NCBI GenBank assembly: GCA_029931535.1
Contig: JAQPZY010000928.1
Span: 62,001-126,000, forward strand
Source of the DNA: Margaritifera margaritifera
Taxonomy: Eukaryota; Mollusca; Bivalvia; Unionida; Margaritiferidae
DNA: 64,000 bases
Direction: 5' to 3'
Shown here: positions 34,861 through 56,148 of the stretch, piece after piece
Layout: each line of letters starts with the position of its first letter
Position numbering within the stretch: position 1 is the stretch's first letter
Position numbers and translations under genes: made by a program
The notes under the pieces: generated by a model
The model's database searches: none
Told to the model about the DNA's origin: nothing
What the model saw: the letters and a program-made list of their open reading frames with translations, nothing else

Positions 34861-36048
34861 TTGTATAAAGATGATCAGATTTTAAATGATAGTGACTTCC
34901 ACGTCGTGCAGATGTGGCGATGATGAGAACGAAAGGTCAAGGTCGAGGTAATTCATTATATACCTATATTCCAACAATATTCATGTCTTGGGGAATGTCT
35001 CAAGACATGCCGGTTAAAAAATTAGATGGACAAATGATGAACTAATTAGATGGGTAGACAAAAATATGTAGGAAATACCAGATGACTTTGACAGTGGTTG
35101 CATACTGGAACTTACTTTGGAAAATCCATTACATAAATATGACCATTTCAAACAATTTCCGTTAGCTCCAGGGAAACTTATTCCATATGGAAATGATTTA
35201 TCTCCCCTGCAACATAAGTTGATAAGACATTACAAAGGTACTAAACACACTGTATAAAAACTGTTATATACATTGAAGAATAAAATATGTCATTGACGAC
35301 ATAAATCTAAAGATTTAAATAAAGTTAGGTTTAAAACTGAAACAGATACACAGAGGCATTTGTTTAATCAATAACCATGGTTAAAACGAGGCATTAAATT
35401 GTATATAAAATTGACACAAACACCGAGCAACGATTTGGAAAGTTTATTTTATAATTTATAATCAATGCTGTATTGGGTAAACAATTGGAGAATCTCAACA
35501 ATAAAAAAAACAGAGTTTAAATATATGCAGAAGACAATAATTTTTTAAAATGTCAGAACGATTTATCATTTGCTTCGAGACCAGTTATTGACGATGACTT
35601 AGTGTTAGTCAGTTTTAAAATAAGAAAATCAAATGAACTAAACCATTTTACGGACGTTTTACAGTGTCTCCGAGTTATCCAAATGGCTAATGTATGTTTT
35701 CTACTAAAACAAGATCAGAAACAAATATGGTGATAAAATGAGGCTTTTGGTGAGTGATACATACTTATTGTGAATCTATGCTGGCACAGAACACTTTTAG
35801 AATGACTTGGCGGATAACATAAAGTTGCATGACACTAATGACGATCCAAAGAATAATATATCTGGTATCCCAAACATGAATAAGAAAGTTACTGAACTTT
35901 TCAAGGATGAGTTAAAAGGTTTACATATTCAAGGGATATGTGGGTTAAGGCCCAAACGTTATACATTCTCAAAGAACACAATTGAATAGAAAGTTGGTAA
36001 AGGAATAAAAACAATGTGTAATGAAATATATTTTAAAATTAGAAATGA

Positions 36049-36248
36049 TTGGTTTTATTTGGTTTGGTACTTTACGGTACAGCAACACAAGTAGGTTATT
36101 TAGTGCCGAGGCAATTGGAGTAAACTGCCTCTCCCAAAGGCACACCACGGTAACTGACTCAGGATGGTTCGATGGTAGGATTCAAACTCGCACCCTTTCG
36201 GTCGTGAGTCCGGCACTCTAACCACTGAGCTACCGCGGCTCCCTGTTT
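36049..36248 (-). mobile_element. tRNA-derived SINE, family B, with target duplication
   Basis: Minus strand begins GGGAGCCGCGG, then an A box TAGCTCAGTGGTTAGAG (36,216-36,232) and a B box GAGTTTGAATCC (36,178-36,189), followed by a tRNA-unrelated body and an AT-rich end. GAAATGA at 36,042-36,048 recurs at 36,249-36,255. The left arm has the uninterrupted sequence 'AATTTGAAATGAACA' near 6,800-6,815, the empty site. It sits inside the polymerase relic. Confidence 0.88.
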
Positions 36249-36500
36249 GAAATGAACAAATAATGCTTACTGAACTACAAGGAAAAGTACCAGGAAATGA
36301 ATTTATTCAGATCATTCAATCATGAAATGTACAGCATGGACATGAGTAGAGTTGCATTGTCTATGTATGAAGACAACATAAATACATTAAATTGTGTTGA
36401 CAACATAAATACATTACCTTGGGTACACACAAGTATCCTATTGTCATACACCTTAGGTGAAGTCTTTTCGAATTGTAAAGCCAATTGGAAACACTGAAAG

Positions 36501-37399
36501 TCAATTCCGTTTGTTCTCTTTTAGAGTTTCTGCAATTTATCATTTCATTTTGTCTGGAATACCATAATTGTCTTCAAAAACAGTTTACATTGCTTGTATT
36601 TTCCATACTCTAAAACAACCAAAACGTGTATTCTCTCATCTGTCTTTGATTACAGAGTTGCGTTTTTGTACGATAACACATACAGATATTTCAAAATATC
36701 TATCACTTAAGTCCTGTGTCTTTATTACAATTCCTACAAATATTGTTTTGAATGTTTTCCTGAGCATCAGACAAAAATAAATATATATTTTGTGAGCATC
36801 AACATTTGTTCATCTATTCTTTGTAGATAGATATATTCAGATGTCGAGAGACCAATTATCGATTGATTTCAAAATTTGGACTGCAACGTCTTGCTATTGT
36901 CGAACATTGTTGTTTGTGAGGTTGCTAGTAAGAAATACTTTTTCTTGAATACTGTTTATGGCAATTGCTATATCAGTGAAGGCTGTTGTCAATGAGAGTA
37001 AGTCAACAAGTTCAAACAATGAGGTTTTGAATATGACTTACGAAAAACATATACAATACTTTCCAAGTCTTTGTTCTAGGTTCTGCTATTGCGTTGGTTT
37101 AACTTTATCTCTAGAGTGATACCAGTTGATATGTACCAGGGTACAAATACTTTCTTTCTTAGTGATGACTGTGGGAATCTTGATGACGTACATTTTTAAA
37201 CATAGATATTAGTGATCGTACGGAAGTACAATTCGGTGATTAAAGATTTCTTTGAAAATACACGGTTTTCGATCGTCGCCCAAGCAGGGCGAGAAAGACA
37301 ATGAAAAAGGTATTTGATAAAAAAACCCACTTAAATCTAGATAAAATGAAGTCAGATATTGCAGATATTGTGAAACAAAACAAAAGAAACAAAATTTGA
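36501..37399. other. Outer end of the right arm, no gene assigned
   Basis: 36,841-37,000 aligns in reverse with 6,061-6,230 ('TTTGGACTGCAACGTCTTGCT', 'AAGAAATACTTTTTCTTG'), and weaker similarity continues to about 37,100 with 5,900-6,000. No protein recognised. The change to unrelated sequence near 37,120 marks the edge of the palindrome. Confidence 0.6.
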
Positions 37400-39560
37400 A
37401 TTCAAGGCATTGATGTGTTTACGTTGTCAGCTAAAACCTCTTGTCATCAGACGTTGACAAAGATACTTTATTCCTTGTGATGCTATACACCTGGTGATCG
37501 TATAACCCGAGTAAATGCATTTTCTGGTAATGTTCCTTGTGATTAAACAAGCAATCTTAGAACATCTCAAATTGTAACTTCTTTTTTGAACACGCATTTT
37601 TAAAACAATTCCTTTGCAAACTTTCTTTTCCTATTTTTAGTCTTGTATGAATAGGATTTTGCTCTTAATTCACAAAGCTCTCTGATTGCTCTCTGATTGG
37701 CGTAGGATTTAATGCATCATTGAAAAGTCCAAGGACATTTTTATCAGTTTGAATGATGCTAAGCACATTTTCCTTTGAATAGTCACATGTGTCGTAAAAC
37801 TTGATGCCATCCTTCATGTCGCCATAAATGTTGTCTGTCTCGACGTGAATACATTAGGAATCTGTGTCAATCATGGGCAGTTTCATCCTATCACCGTATT
37901 TGCTTTTCAGCTTGTTGTAGTAGAGTTCATACATGAACCACTAGCGCTATCATTGTAAAACCACCATGAATATGCGTGGTTACTTTAATCTTTTTGTCGT
38001 TCATACTGACTAGCACCAAGTCATCATCTAGTATAGTCTGTCTGGAAAAGAGTATATCATTGTGCCATTTATTTTTTATCTGGACATATTTTAACTGTCG
38101 GCCTTATTCCTGAGATTTTCCATTTTCTCACTGAACTCATACTTATTCATCAATTCAAGGAAAACTCATTCGAAATCAGTGTCATCTTTTTGTGTCAAAC
38201 GTGTATTGAACTCTAAGTGTAATTTCAGTCAAGGTCGCTATTTAAACTAGACAACTCTGTGTATTTTTATCACTTGTACATCAAATTCCAGATAACGCAT
38301 TGGGTTTCTGTAATGTATCATATATTTCTCTTTGTTTTTTCAATCTGAATAGTAGTTTTGGTACAGTTGTTTCAGTACCCTTGCAATCATTTATCAATTT
38401 CTATTTAAAGAGAGATAAGTCATTTCTGTCTAGAACAAACATCTCTGGAGTAAGTGGGTACTCCTGCAAATGGTGGTGCAAATATGTGGGTATCACCAAA
38501 TCCACATCTAAATGCACCAGGAATCATTAAGAAGTTTATGTAGCCATCTAATTTGTTCATAATTTCCCCATCTGAAGTTTCTAACCTGCATGTTTTTGAC
38601 TCATTACCCTGTCATATAAGTTGTTATTATTTCTGTACACAATATATTACTTAGAGAGTGTGCGTTCAAAGTTACTATGACATTTTATCTTTCCATCATA
38701 GTCAATATATAATATTCATTGATTGCTTTGATATGTATATGCCTTCTCATTCTGATACCACCACTAATTCCACTTTTAATCATAATCTGTCAAAATGATC
38801 ATTGTTATACCTGATTTTTTAAACTTGTGTCATGAGCTACACTAGGTACACTTTAATAGTGCACTTGTTCAACTTTGTAGTGTGCTATACATACTTTTCG
38901 AAACTTCTCGAAAATGTAATGCAACATTAAAGTGTCCTGCTTCACGCAATACTCACGAAGATCACATAATGTGTTCAGTTGAAAGTGTGACATCACATCA
39001 TACAACAAGTGGTAATAGTTATCTGATATCATTGAATAATTCAGACGTGAGTAAAACTCTGTTATGGGTGGTATACATGTTTTGTGCAATCTGTTAAAGC
39101 TATTCATGTATTCATGTAAACTATCTACAAATTTGATCGATCTTTTAACTGTTATTTATTTGCCATCCTTCATAAATCTATCTATTATGAAATTCTTGCT
39201 GACTGAAAAGTGTTTTGTCATCGTTGTAAGGTATGATTTTGACTCATCATCTAGATCATAGTTTTTGCCAGAGTCTTGATGAATACATGATTATCATAAC
39301 CTGGCAAGTTATGACTGAATAATGGTTGTATTCTGAGTGTCTAATATTCAAAATACAGGGCAGGACTTTTGTAATTCCCAGTTAAGTGATCGTGGTATCT
39401 AACTTTATCTTTTATTATTTCGCTCTCACAGATATGACATGTTTGCCTTCATTTAGAATGTTTCTTATCTTCGTGTATGAATACCATGGGATTGCTTTTT
39501 TCAGCTCTTTGTAGACTAGTCTCGTTATCCTACCCATCCAGTTACAAAACAACTATATGC
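37400..39560 (-). pseudogene. Third Polinton family B DNA polymerase relic
   Basis: On the minus strand, from high to low coordinates: CHICESEIIKDKVRYHDHL then TGNYKSPALYF near 39,440-39,370, and HNLPGYDNHVFIKTL near 39,320-39,260, the 'CHIC......DKVRDHCHITGKYRG' and 'HN..GYD.HLFI..L' exonuclease blocks; YLHHHLQEYPLTPEMF near 38,490-38,440, the 'YP..LHD.HNDYPLAPE' block; and near 37,870-37,720 the polymerase motif region with a DTDS-like IDTDS split by a stop, VETDNIYGDMKDGIKFYDT in mixed frames. It keeps an upstream region not recognised in the arms. It lies tail to tail with the right-arm copy and is more diverged, so it is a separate Polinton remnant. Confidence 0.82.
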
Positions 39561-39889
39561 AACCAGTATCTCTATCAAGTATTATCTGTAATATGTTTGA
39601 GTTTACTTCAACTGCATACAACGCCCTGATGGAATGTGCTTATCTGTTTAAACTGTCCAGCTTTGATGAGTCTGTAAGGTCCAGGACTGTAATAATGATG
39701 ATGTATACGATTATTCCGTTTAAACAAGTACACTTTCAAACTCGCAATAAAAGATATAAGAGAATTTCAATTGATGACGATAAGTTTTAAACTTGATAAC
39801 TGACCCCATTTCAGGGATAATATATTTAGAATTGTAACATAGACTTTTGTGAGCTTAGAACATTGGTTGTGCTTATTTGTGTTGATAGC
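39561..39889. other. No gene seen
   Basis: May be the 5' part of the third polymerase relic, on the minus strand, but no family block could be named. Confidence 0.3.
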
Positions 39890-41030
39890 AATCTGGATAA
39901 ATATGATATGCTATTTATTATATATTTCATAATGAGATAATGAAATATATCAGTCGGAGCAAAATGATATCACAGTGGCGATATCACTTTTGGAACTAGT
40001 TTCTGTTTCCATTTAAGAAGTATATATGCCTTATACATATTATTTAGACCTGAATTCCCTATTTAGGCCTATTTTATTTTCTTCTTCTTCTTTTTCTTCT
40101 ATCTCTATCTACATCAGGATGAATAGATCTTAAAATGTGTTAAGACTGTTTACTCTCTAGTAGATTTTTATATAATCAATGAAAAGGCGTCATCAAGAAT
40201 GAATACAAATGAACCCAAGGAACAAAAAGCAGGCTTCAAGTATTAACTTTTTATATTCCACATGAATCACCCTTGTCGGTGACTGAACTTACATGACCTA
40301 TTGCTATTCGATATTCTGTATCACCCATACAGTATTGTATACCTGTTACGCTCAATGACAAATGGTACAGATTTTAAAGAAACAGCTCTTTGATTACATA
40401 TAGGAATACAATTGTTTAAGTAGCGATTGTATCTGTCACCACAATCATAAAAGCGATAGAGAAATCAGGCATTGATTAGTGTCGACAAACCGAAATTAAG
40501 TGACAATCGAAATGTGGGTGCAGCTTTTGTTACCGAAATAGACTGCAAGCTTGCCAATGCACAAAATTCACGTCTGAATGCAGAAATAAACAAAAATAGC
40601 AGCCAAAATCCTTACAAGTAAAACCCACAATCATTAAAATATGTTGTTTCATGATGTTACACTCAAAGTCTGTTGGAGCGTTCAGTCATGTTGCTATAGC
40701 ACCCCAACCCCAGCAATGTTCACTGTATCAATCCGCGCATGAAAACATTCATTAATTTGACAAAATACACAATATGAAGCATTATATGTACAATCTTAAT
40801 TTGTAAAATGTCGCTGGTCTCACGTTATTGTACAATTTCGGAACTTCTTTTTATCGAATTAGCTATGCAGCCGTTAATCGCATTGACACAGAATGGAGAA
40901 ACAACTTCATGCAAATCGAATATTTTTGCCTTAAAAATATATGATAAAAGGAAAACCTACGTTTCTTGAGTAGATATAAAGAAATATTTTACTCGTGAGG
41001 TGGAGACATTTTGTATTATCACTTGTGGCT
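39890..41030 (+). repeat. Dispersed non-coding repeat, copy 2
   Basis: Direct copy of 720-1,990, about 39 kb away, with the same order of blocks and several short gaps. Its right end runs into a strong hairpin at 40,957-41,102, of which copy 1 shows only the left half. Confidence 0.75.
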
Positions 41031-41102
41031 TCGCCACTCGTGACAATACATTGTTTACACTTCAGTCGTGAAATATGTCCTTACATCTACTCAAAAACGT
41101 AG
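40957..41102. repeat. Long hairpin-forming inverted repeat
   Basis: Arms of about 70 bases (40,957-41,029 and 41,033-41,102) pair around a GTGGC-TTC-GCCAC centre. Outer ends are CTACGTTT and AAACGTAG. The arms differ at a modest number of sites, so it is old but still a strong hairpin. It could be a small palindromic DNA transposon or the end of the dispersed repeat. Confidence 0.85.
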
Positions 41103-43700
41103 ATATCCTTTATATAATGGTATTTTTATTCGATAAAATAGAATCAACATGTTAACATGAAAAGCATTTTCTCTTTCTGTCACCATAATTGCTTGAATGG
41201 ATTTGTCTTCAACCATTTTATACACATTTACGGAGATGTGTAAGTATAGTTCAATGTTTGGTGTACAGTCAATGTTAACATGAAATTTATTGAACCAATG
41301 ACTATATCTAACCAAGCAGTGTTTATATCCCCTATCGTTGTTTTGTAAGAGAGTACTTAGTACAGATTCAATGGCGTAAAAGAAACATTCATCACCCACA
41401 CTGCTCACGTTTACTCAAGCCTTTTATTTTTCATCCATTCAGGTAAATCTTAATACGAGCTTCCTCCAATCGATTGATGATGTTACGCGCAAGGGATCTC
41501 ACTACCTAGCAAATCAAATAACTTCTGCTTGCGCCTGGCTTGAGGTCCATTGTTTTCCTATTTCCAAGGACATCAAGACAACAGTCGTTGTCAACTGAAG
41601 AGTTCTTAAACGCGCGAATACTACAAAAGAATATGCCTCTAATCACCTAATGACCACACATCACGAAACTCTAATAATTTCACACTTGCATAGTTTTTCT
41701 TCTTTCACATTTGTATGAATCATCAGGAAGCCTTTTCAAGCCGAATATTATTACTTCACGCAATACAACACACGACCCAAACACCCAACACAAAGAATTA
41801 TTCCTCTCCCAAATTACTAAACACGTATACCTAAAAATATCCAGAGAATTCTTATTACGAAACAAATCCATACTGTCATAAAGTTCCGTGAATACTATGA
41901 ATTATGACGTCTGCTCCTTGAAATTGGCTAATTACTCGGTTTGAGAAATACCTTCCCAACAACGATTCCCCATTATCAAACAAAAAATCACTAAAATCTA
42001 ACAAAGCTATAAACGGAGACGTAAATATTAATAACACATACCCTAGTTTTATTACAATACCTATCTTCGTACAGTGTTAAATATTCCTGTCCAAATATGG
42101 TAGGCAAAATGTCAAACAAACATTTAATGACATCATCCAATTCACTTCTGTTGGTAATGTTCATAGGTCTTGCTTCTCTGTACACAATTTTCTCTCTCTT
42201 TCGTGTGTTTGTCTCTTCAAGTCGTTAAGTCTAGCTGAACGTTTACAGAAGCAACATGACGGATTTTTTTCTTTCTTCAACTTGGTTTAAGTGTCGTTGA
42301 AAAATTCATACAAAACTTGATTGCTATCACCCGTAAAATCTGTAATTGTTTACGTTTCACCTGAAAGAATATCTAATTTTTAGTGATGATTATGTTTACA
42401 TTTTGCTTTTTTATTCTATAATTAACGAATTGGTAAACAAAAGGAGCCTTTAATACTTTTCTGACACTCTTTGAAATATGTTGATCAAACTTTGAAGTAT
42501 TCATCATTGAGTTATTTAGGTAACTAAATTTTAATACGTATTTAACTTTACTGTGCTCTATTTAGGTAACTTTTAATGTTTAATATTTACTTCACCATTT
42601 TATTTGTTTTTTATAGCCATAAATGTTACCTAAAGTCCACCTGCACTCTCTAGTCTATTAATCCTTGTGGACAGTCAATTTTATTTTTGGGTACTAGCCA
42701 CCCTTTGGGACAGGTTTCATCCTCGTTTCTCATTGTACATTGGGAGGGCGGTTACGTTTGGTTTCGTAGTATCGTCCGCTCCAGACCAAGTAACCCAATC
42801 CACAGTCACACTTGAAACTAATGAATCGACCAGAGAATACAGGTGAGCTTGGATATTTAAGAATTCAATTGTCTCATGTAATGTTCTTGTCACCGTTATT
42901 TGTAAAACGGTATGTGGATATTTATATAGATACGTACTTTTGAAAAATATCATTTTAAGTGTGCAAGAGGATTCCTTTTTTCTTGTAAATAATTAAATAC
43001 TTTAGTTTAATTTTGCTTTTTCAATTTACTTATTGATCTGTTTTACATTTTTTTATTTTCTGGAAGAAAAACAAAATATATGGTAAAAATACCACTAACA
43101 AGGGAACTAACTCATATAATATTAACTCTCCTTGCCCATTTTATGATGTTGCAGTACATCAATTGTAGCATTTATCTCAAAAGTACTATTTCACTAGTCT
43201 GAGAGTAGCTGTTCTCGTGCTGTCATTGCACCTACAGTGCAAGTCTTGTTGATCCTTTGTTGGCTCCGCAGCACCGCCATACACATATTGGTAGAAGTGT
43301 GCATTGTAGGTATGTAAATGTGGATATCCATAATTTGAATTATTCGGTCAGTTAATCGCTGAAGTCAACCAAATCGTAGACTATGACAAATTTGGTATCT
43401 TTAACCGGATCACTCGTTTGGATTGGTTAGATAACATCCTCGTTTGCTACTGAGATGTAGGAGTCGTTTGTTGGTCGTTCACTGACAATTGAGGAACCTT
43501 TATATATTCGCGTTGTTGTATACTATTGCAGGTTTCATGTTAATCAAAGAGGTCAGACCAAATACTGAGACAGTCATGTTGCTTTGGATTTGCTTGATGC
43601 GTATTAGCAAGTTTGGTTGTCAATCTAAATTGGCGAAAACAAAAAACACAAACAGAAAACCAAACGGTAATGATCTAGCGCAATCATGTAGACTGGTTCC
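41103..43700. other. No assigned gene
   Basis: Holds one 105-codon minus-strand frame (41,408-41,091) starting at GTG, not ATG, which I do not recognise, and otherwise AT-rich sequence. The last part (below 43,701) should be the 3' untranslated region of the CARD gene on the minus strand. A possible poly(A) signal (AATAAA, plus-strand TTTATT) lies near 43,050, but it is distant and unproven. Confidence 0.35.
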
Positions 43701-53108
<9,408 letters not shown>

Positions 53109-53150
53109 CTGTTTTATAAGTAGTTAAATCATGTACACAATTATACACAC

Positions 53151-53151
<1 letters not shown>

Positions 53152-53247
<96 letters not shown>
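53152..53247. repeat. (GATA)n microsatellite
   Basis: About 24 perfect repeats of GATA, only about 45 bases upstream (minus-strand sense) of the splice acceptor of the first CARD exon. Confidence 0.98.
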
Positions 53248-55602
53248 ATCAAACAAGCTGCAGGGCGGCAAAGGTATAGATTCAGCTTTCTAATGAAATT
53301 GGGGAAACCGAAAACTATAAAGCTTTCTGAAACTCGTCAATAAATGGGATATTCATTCACAACATTGCTAATGTCTTGAATGCAAAATACGATATAAAGA
53401 TGTTTATTTGCATATATTTAGTAGTACTAGCCGGTGGAATACGGTTCTGTTTTGCCAGAATGCATGTTTTTCCTGTAGAATTTGGATTGTATTTAGTTAT
53501 TGTCAGTATGCATGCCTTTTTGAGTTTCCAGTTTCGTGTATAGTTCTTTAACCGATTGTTTCCATAGGTAAGCATATTTAGCTATCATTCTTAGCTTATC
53601 TGTCTCCCGTTTTGCTTTTACTGGACACATGTTATATCCTGGTTTCTTAGACTCCACTATATTTTAGTTTGCTTGTACTTTTTATGTTATCTTTGCTTGT
53701 TTGTAATGTTTCGTTCGTATGTTTCTCTGTCGCTCTTAATACACTGTTTTAGTTCCTTTCTCATTTGATCACGTGTTCTGTTGTTTTTCCTTCACCCTCA
53801 TTTTTTTTCTCACACGCTTTCGACAAACATACAATGAAAGCCTTTTATATCTTAGATTTCGTGCCCTTATTTAATTAGAATAGACAAATTCTTTACGTCT
53901 AAAGTGTATATGTTTTTATTTCCACGCCAAACAAATGTAATGTAATTTTATGTGCACATTTCAAGTGTAATATATATATATGCCTCGACTTGTATCCTAG
54001 TATGCCAAAATTGCTCCGTGTTAATGATTGTCATGTTTTTGTTGGAAATAGGTCAGTTTATATCTTATACAACGTATCTGGACTCGTCTATACATCAACT
54101 TTGCATATGATTACGTATATGTATATAGAGCTATAATGATTTCCAACCAGTAACTAGATAAGTGCCGAGAGTTTCGGGTGCTATTGCTGTGCTTCCATGC
54201 ATAAGACAGTAAGTAAACAAAATGGAACAAAAGCTAAGACAAGGGCTGGAAGTCTATAAAAACTGGCTCACTAGTCAAAAGGAAATTAACACATAGGTAC
54301 ATGCACCCCACCCAACTCCATCTCTTTCTACAAATGCAACTTACACGCATTAATTATAATTTATATAAGTCACAGACCATCATCTTCTACTGATTTACTA
54401 TTATATGTTGATGGCGCTGTCAACAAAATATACAAAGTTAATGAATCGGAAGTTGGTGACATGGGATAAATATCAATCTGAGTATTCAACTATTTCAACA
54501 ACGGTGTTACAATTATGTTATTTATCATGACCATACAATGTTGTGCATTCACTTCTGAGAAGTCAGCTGGTGAAAGGGAAACAGATAGAACAAAATGCAA
54601 GCCTTGCAATCAGTGTGTTTGAAAATCAAATAGATAACGGGGGATTGTTGCTTGCTGGTACATATCAGGGAGCATGTATATCCCTATACAAGCACAGTAA
54701 CGAAAGGATACACAAGGCTTACAAGACAATAAATGCAGAAAACATTCAACGTCGTATGATAACAGAGAAAGAGAAAAATATTATGCCGAAAACGCTGATG
54801 AAAGAATTTTATATGTCCAAATAAGTATTGGAGAGTAAATGTGTAATATTTTATCACCTATTGTATAATATAATTATGAAAATCTGTAAACATAAATGAC
54901 TGAGATTAGTTCACATTCCAGAATAATAACAAACGAAAACCCTAACATACACATAATCTCTCACTAAAACGTATTTCTTTCCATTCTCCCCCATTGGCAT
55001 GCATGTACCCCTTAAATAACCTTAACACTAATGTTAATACAAACAAGTTTTAACAATGTCTTAACACAAAATGTATTTTTTAAAATGGACTTTTCTCAAC
55101 ACTAGAGGCTGGACTATTGTAAAATATTGTACTTACAAAGAATGGGTACTATCAAAATAAGGTAGCTATGAATGAAACCCTGTGAATAATACAATAATCA
55201 GAAGTCTGGCCTCGATGATACACTAGTAAGACCAATATTAGAAGTCACTAGGGCTTAAGTAGGCACACACGCTTCGATCGCAAAATAGGTTGGGCGTATT
55301 GTACAAAGAAACATTTACTATTACATACAGAGTTTGGATTAGCTTTGCAAGAAAGAAAATTAACTTCCTACACTTTTGGGTACAAAACATACACAGTCAG
55401 TGGTAGATTTACACAGCTTAAAATTTAGTTATCTTAAATGTAAAAATTAAACATGTAAATGGTTAAATCTACAAAAGTTTGAAATACAGTTTAGCATAGT
55501 CTGCCTTGCCAGATCCGGAATCGAAATCTCCTGCCGATCCTCGCAGAACAGCTGTTATGTACAGCACTTTCAAAGAGGATGATTCTCAATGACCACGACT
55601 GA

Positions 55603-55661
<59 letters not shown>

Positions 55662-56137
55662 GTTCCTGCTACACAACCTCTACGTGAGAACATGTCTGTT
55701 TCACTGTGGAAGATTAACTGACATGAGCAACACCAGTACTCCTGCCATCCATGCAGTGTGAATCGAATCCAGAAGCAGCTGATTTATTTCATCTGTTGCC
55801 TAAACGGAAACAGATTTAAGCCGAAATGTCGTTGGAGTAGGAATGTATTAACGTGCCAAGCAGCGAGAGACACACGCTCTAATCAATCCACATTAGTAGT
55901 AATACTATGCAAAACTATAAAGCATGCAAACTATACTAAGTAAGAGTAGAAACGTATACTGGATTGACACAAATATATACAAAAAGAAGACTACATAGAA
56001 AACCAGACAGACAATAGTGCCAAATTAAGATAGTTGCTCGTAGTAAATGCTAACGTTACAAATATATGCATTTCTGAAACTCTTGTATAACACTGAATCG
56101 GCAATCAGTAGCAGGGATGAACACACAGCATATATGA
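53248..56137. other. Spacer or intron, no assigned gene
   Basis: Probably the intron in front of the first modelled CARD exon. It has (AT)n at 55,610-55,658 and an unrecognised 93-codon plus-strand frame (54,543-54,824) that begins at GTG. 'TACAGC.CTTTCAAAGAG.ATGATTCTCAATG' near 55,560 recurs near 57,122, a small dispersed repeat. Confidence 0.45.
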
Positions 56138-56148
56138 ACACAGATAAT

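Larger units (their letters stand above)
33880..36500 (+). pseudogene. Polinton protein-primed family B DNA polymerase relic (right copy)
   Basis: Recognisable blocks in order on the plus strand: KYLRKGIWPYKFLDNFEMF near 34,080-34,130 and SLNDSNLSNHDYQYVQ near 34,160-34,205; RYAKASHKYYLYKDDQ near 34,835; PDDFDSGCILELTLENPLH and PLAPGKLIPYGNDLSPLQ near 35,080-35,220; PWLKRGIKLYIKLTQTPSND near 35,385-35,440; an open stretch 35,807-35,989 with DNIKLHDTNDDPKNN, FKDELKGLHIQ and GLRPKRYTFSK; and the C-terminus SFNHEMYSMDMSRVALSMYE at 36,310-36,370 after a SINE. These match the exonuclease-to-thumb order of Polinton polymerases. Many stops and frameshifts, plus a duplicated block, make it inactive. 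Same gene as 6,560-8,443. Confidence 0.9.
25573..37120. repeat. Right arm of giant imperfect inverted repeat (decayed Polinton)
   Basis: Imperfect reverse complement of 5,880-20,295. It lacks the LTR retrotransposon but has about 2 kb extra at 30,720-32,700, a duplicated polymerase segment at 34,040-34,860 and a SINE at 36,049-36,248. The inner boundary is sharp: right-arm 'GAGATGCCATAATGGCTCCCTCAGC' matches the left arm up to about 20,295 and no further. The outer boundary fades near 37,100. Confidence 0.92.

Noticed and set aside
36178..36240. A tRNA gene
   Set aside because: A and B boxes are present, but the fold is degraded, a tRNA-unrelated body follows, and a target duplication surrounds it: it is a SINE.
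5880..37120. Palindrome as an assembly artefact
   Set aside because: The arms differ by many substitutions, different nested insertions and different local duplications, which a false duplicate would not show.
41091..41408. 105-codon minus-strand frame as a real gene
   Set aside because: No ATG start, runs into the hairpin, no recognised domain and no splice evidence.
53111..53271. N-terminal extension of the first CARD exon into a Ser-Ile-Tyr-Leu repeat
   Set aside because: This is the translated (GATA)n array; a good splice acceptor at 53,109 puts it in the intron.
54543..54824. 93-codon plus-strand frame as a gene
   Set aside because: Starts at GTG, no family match, no splice sites noted. 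Kept only as a remark.
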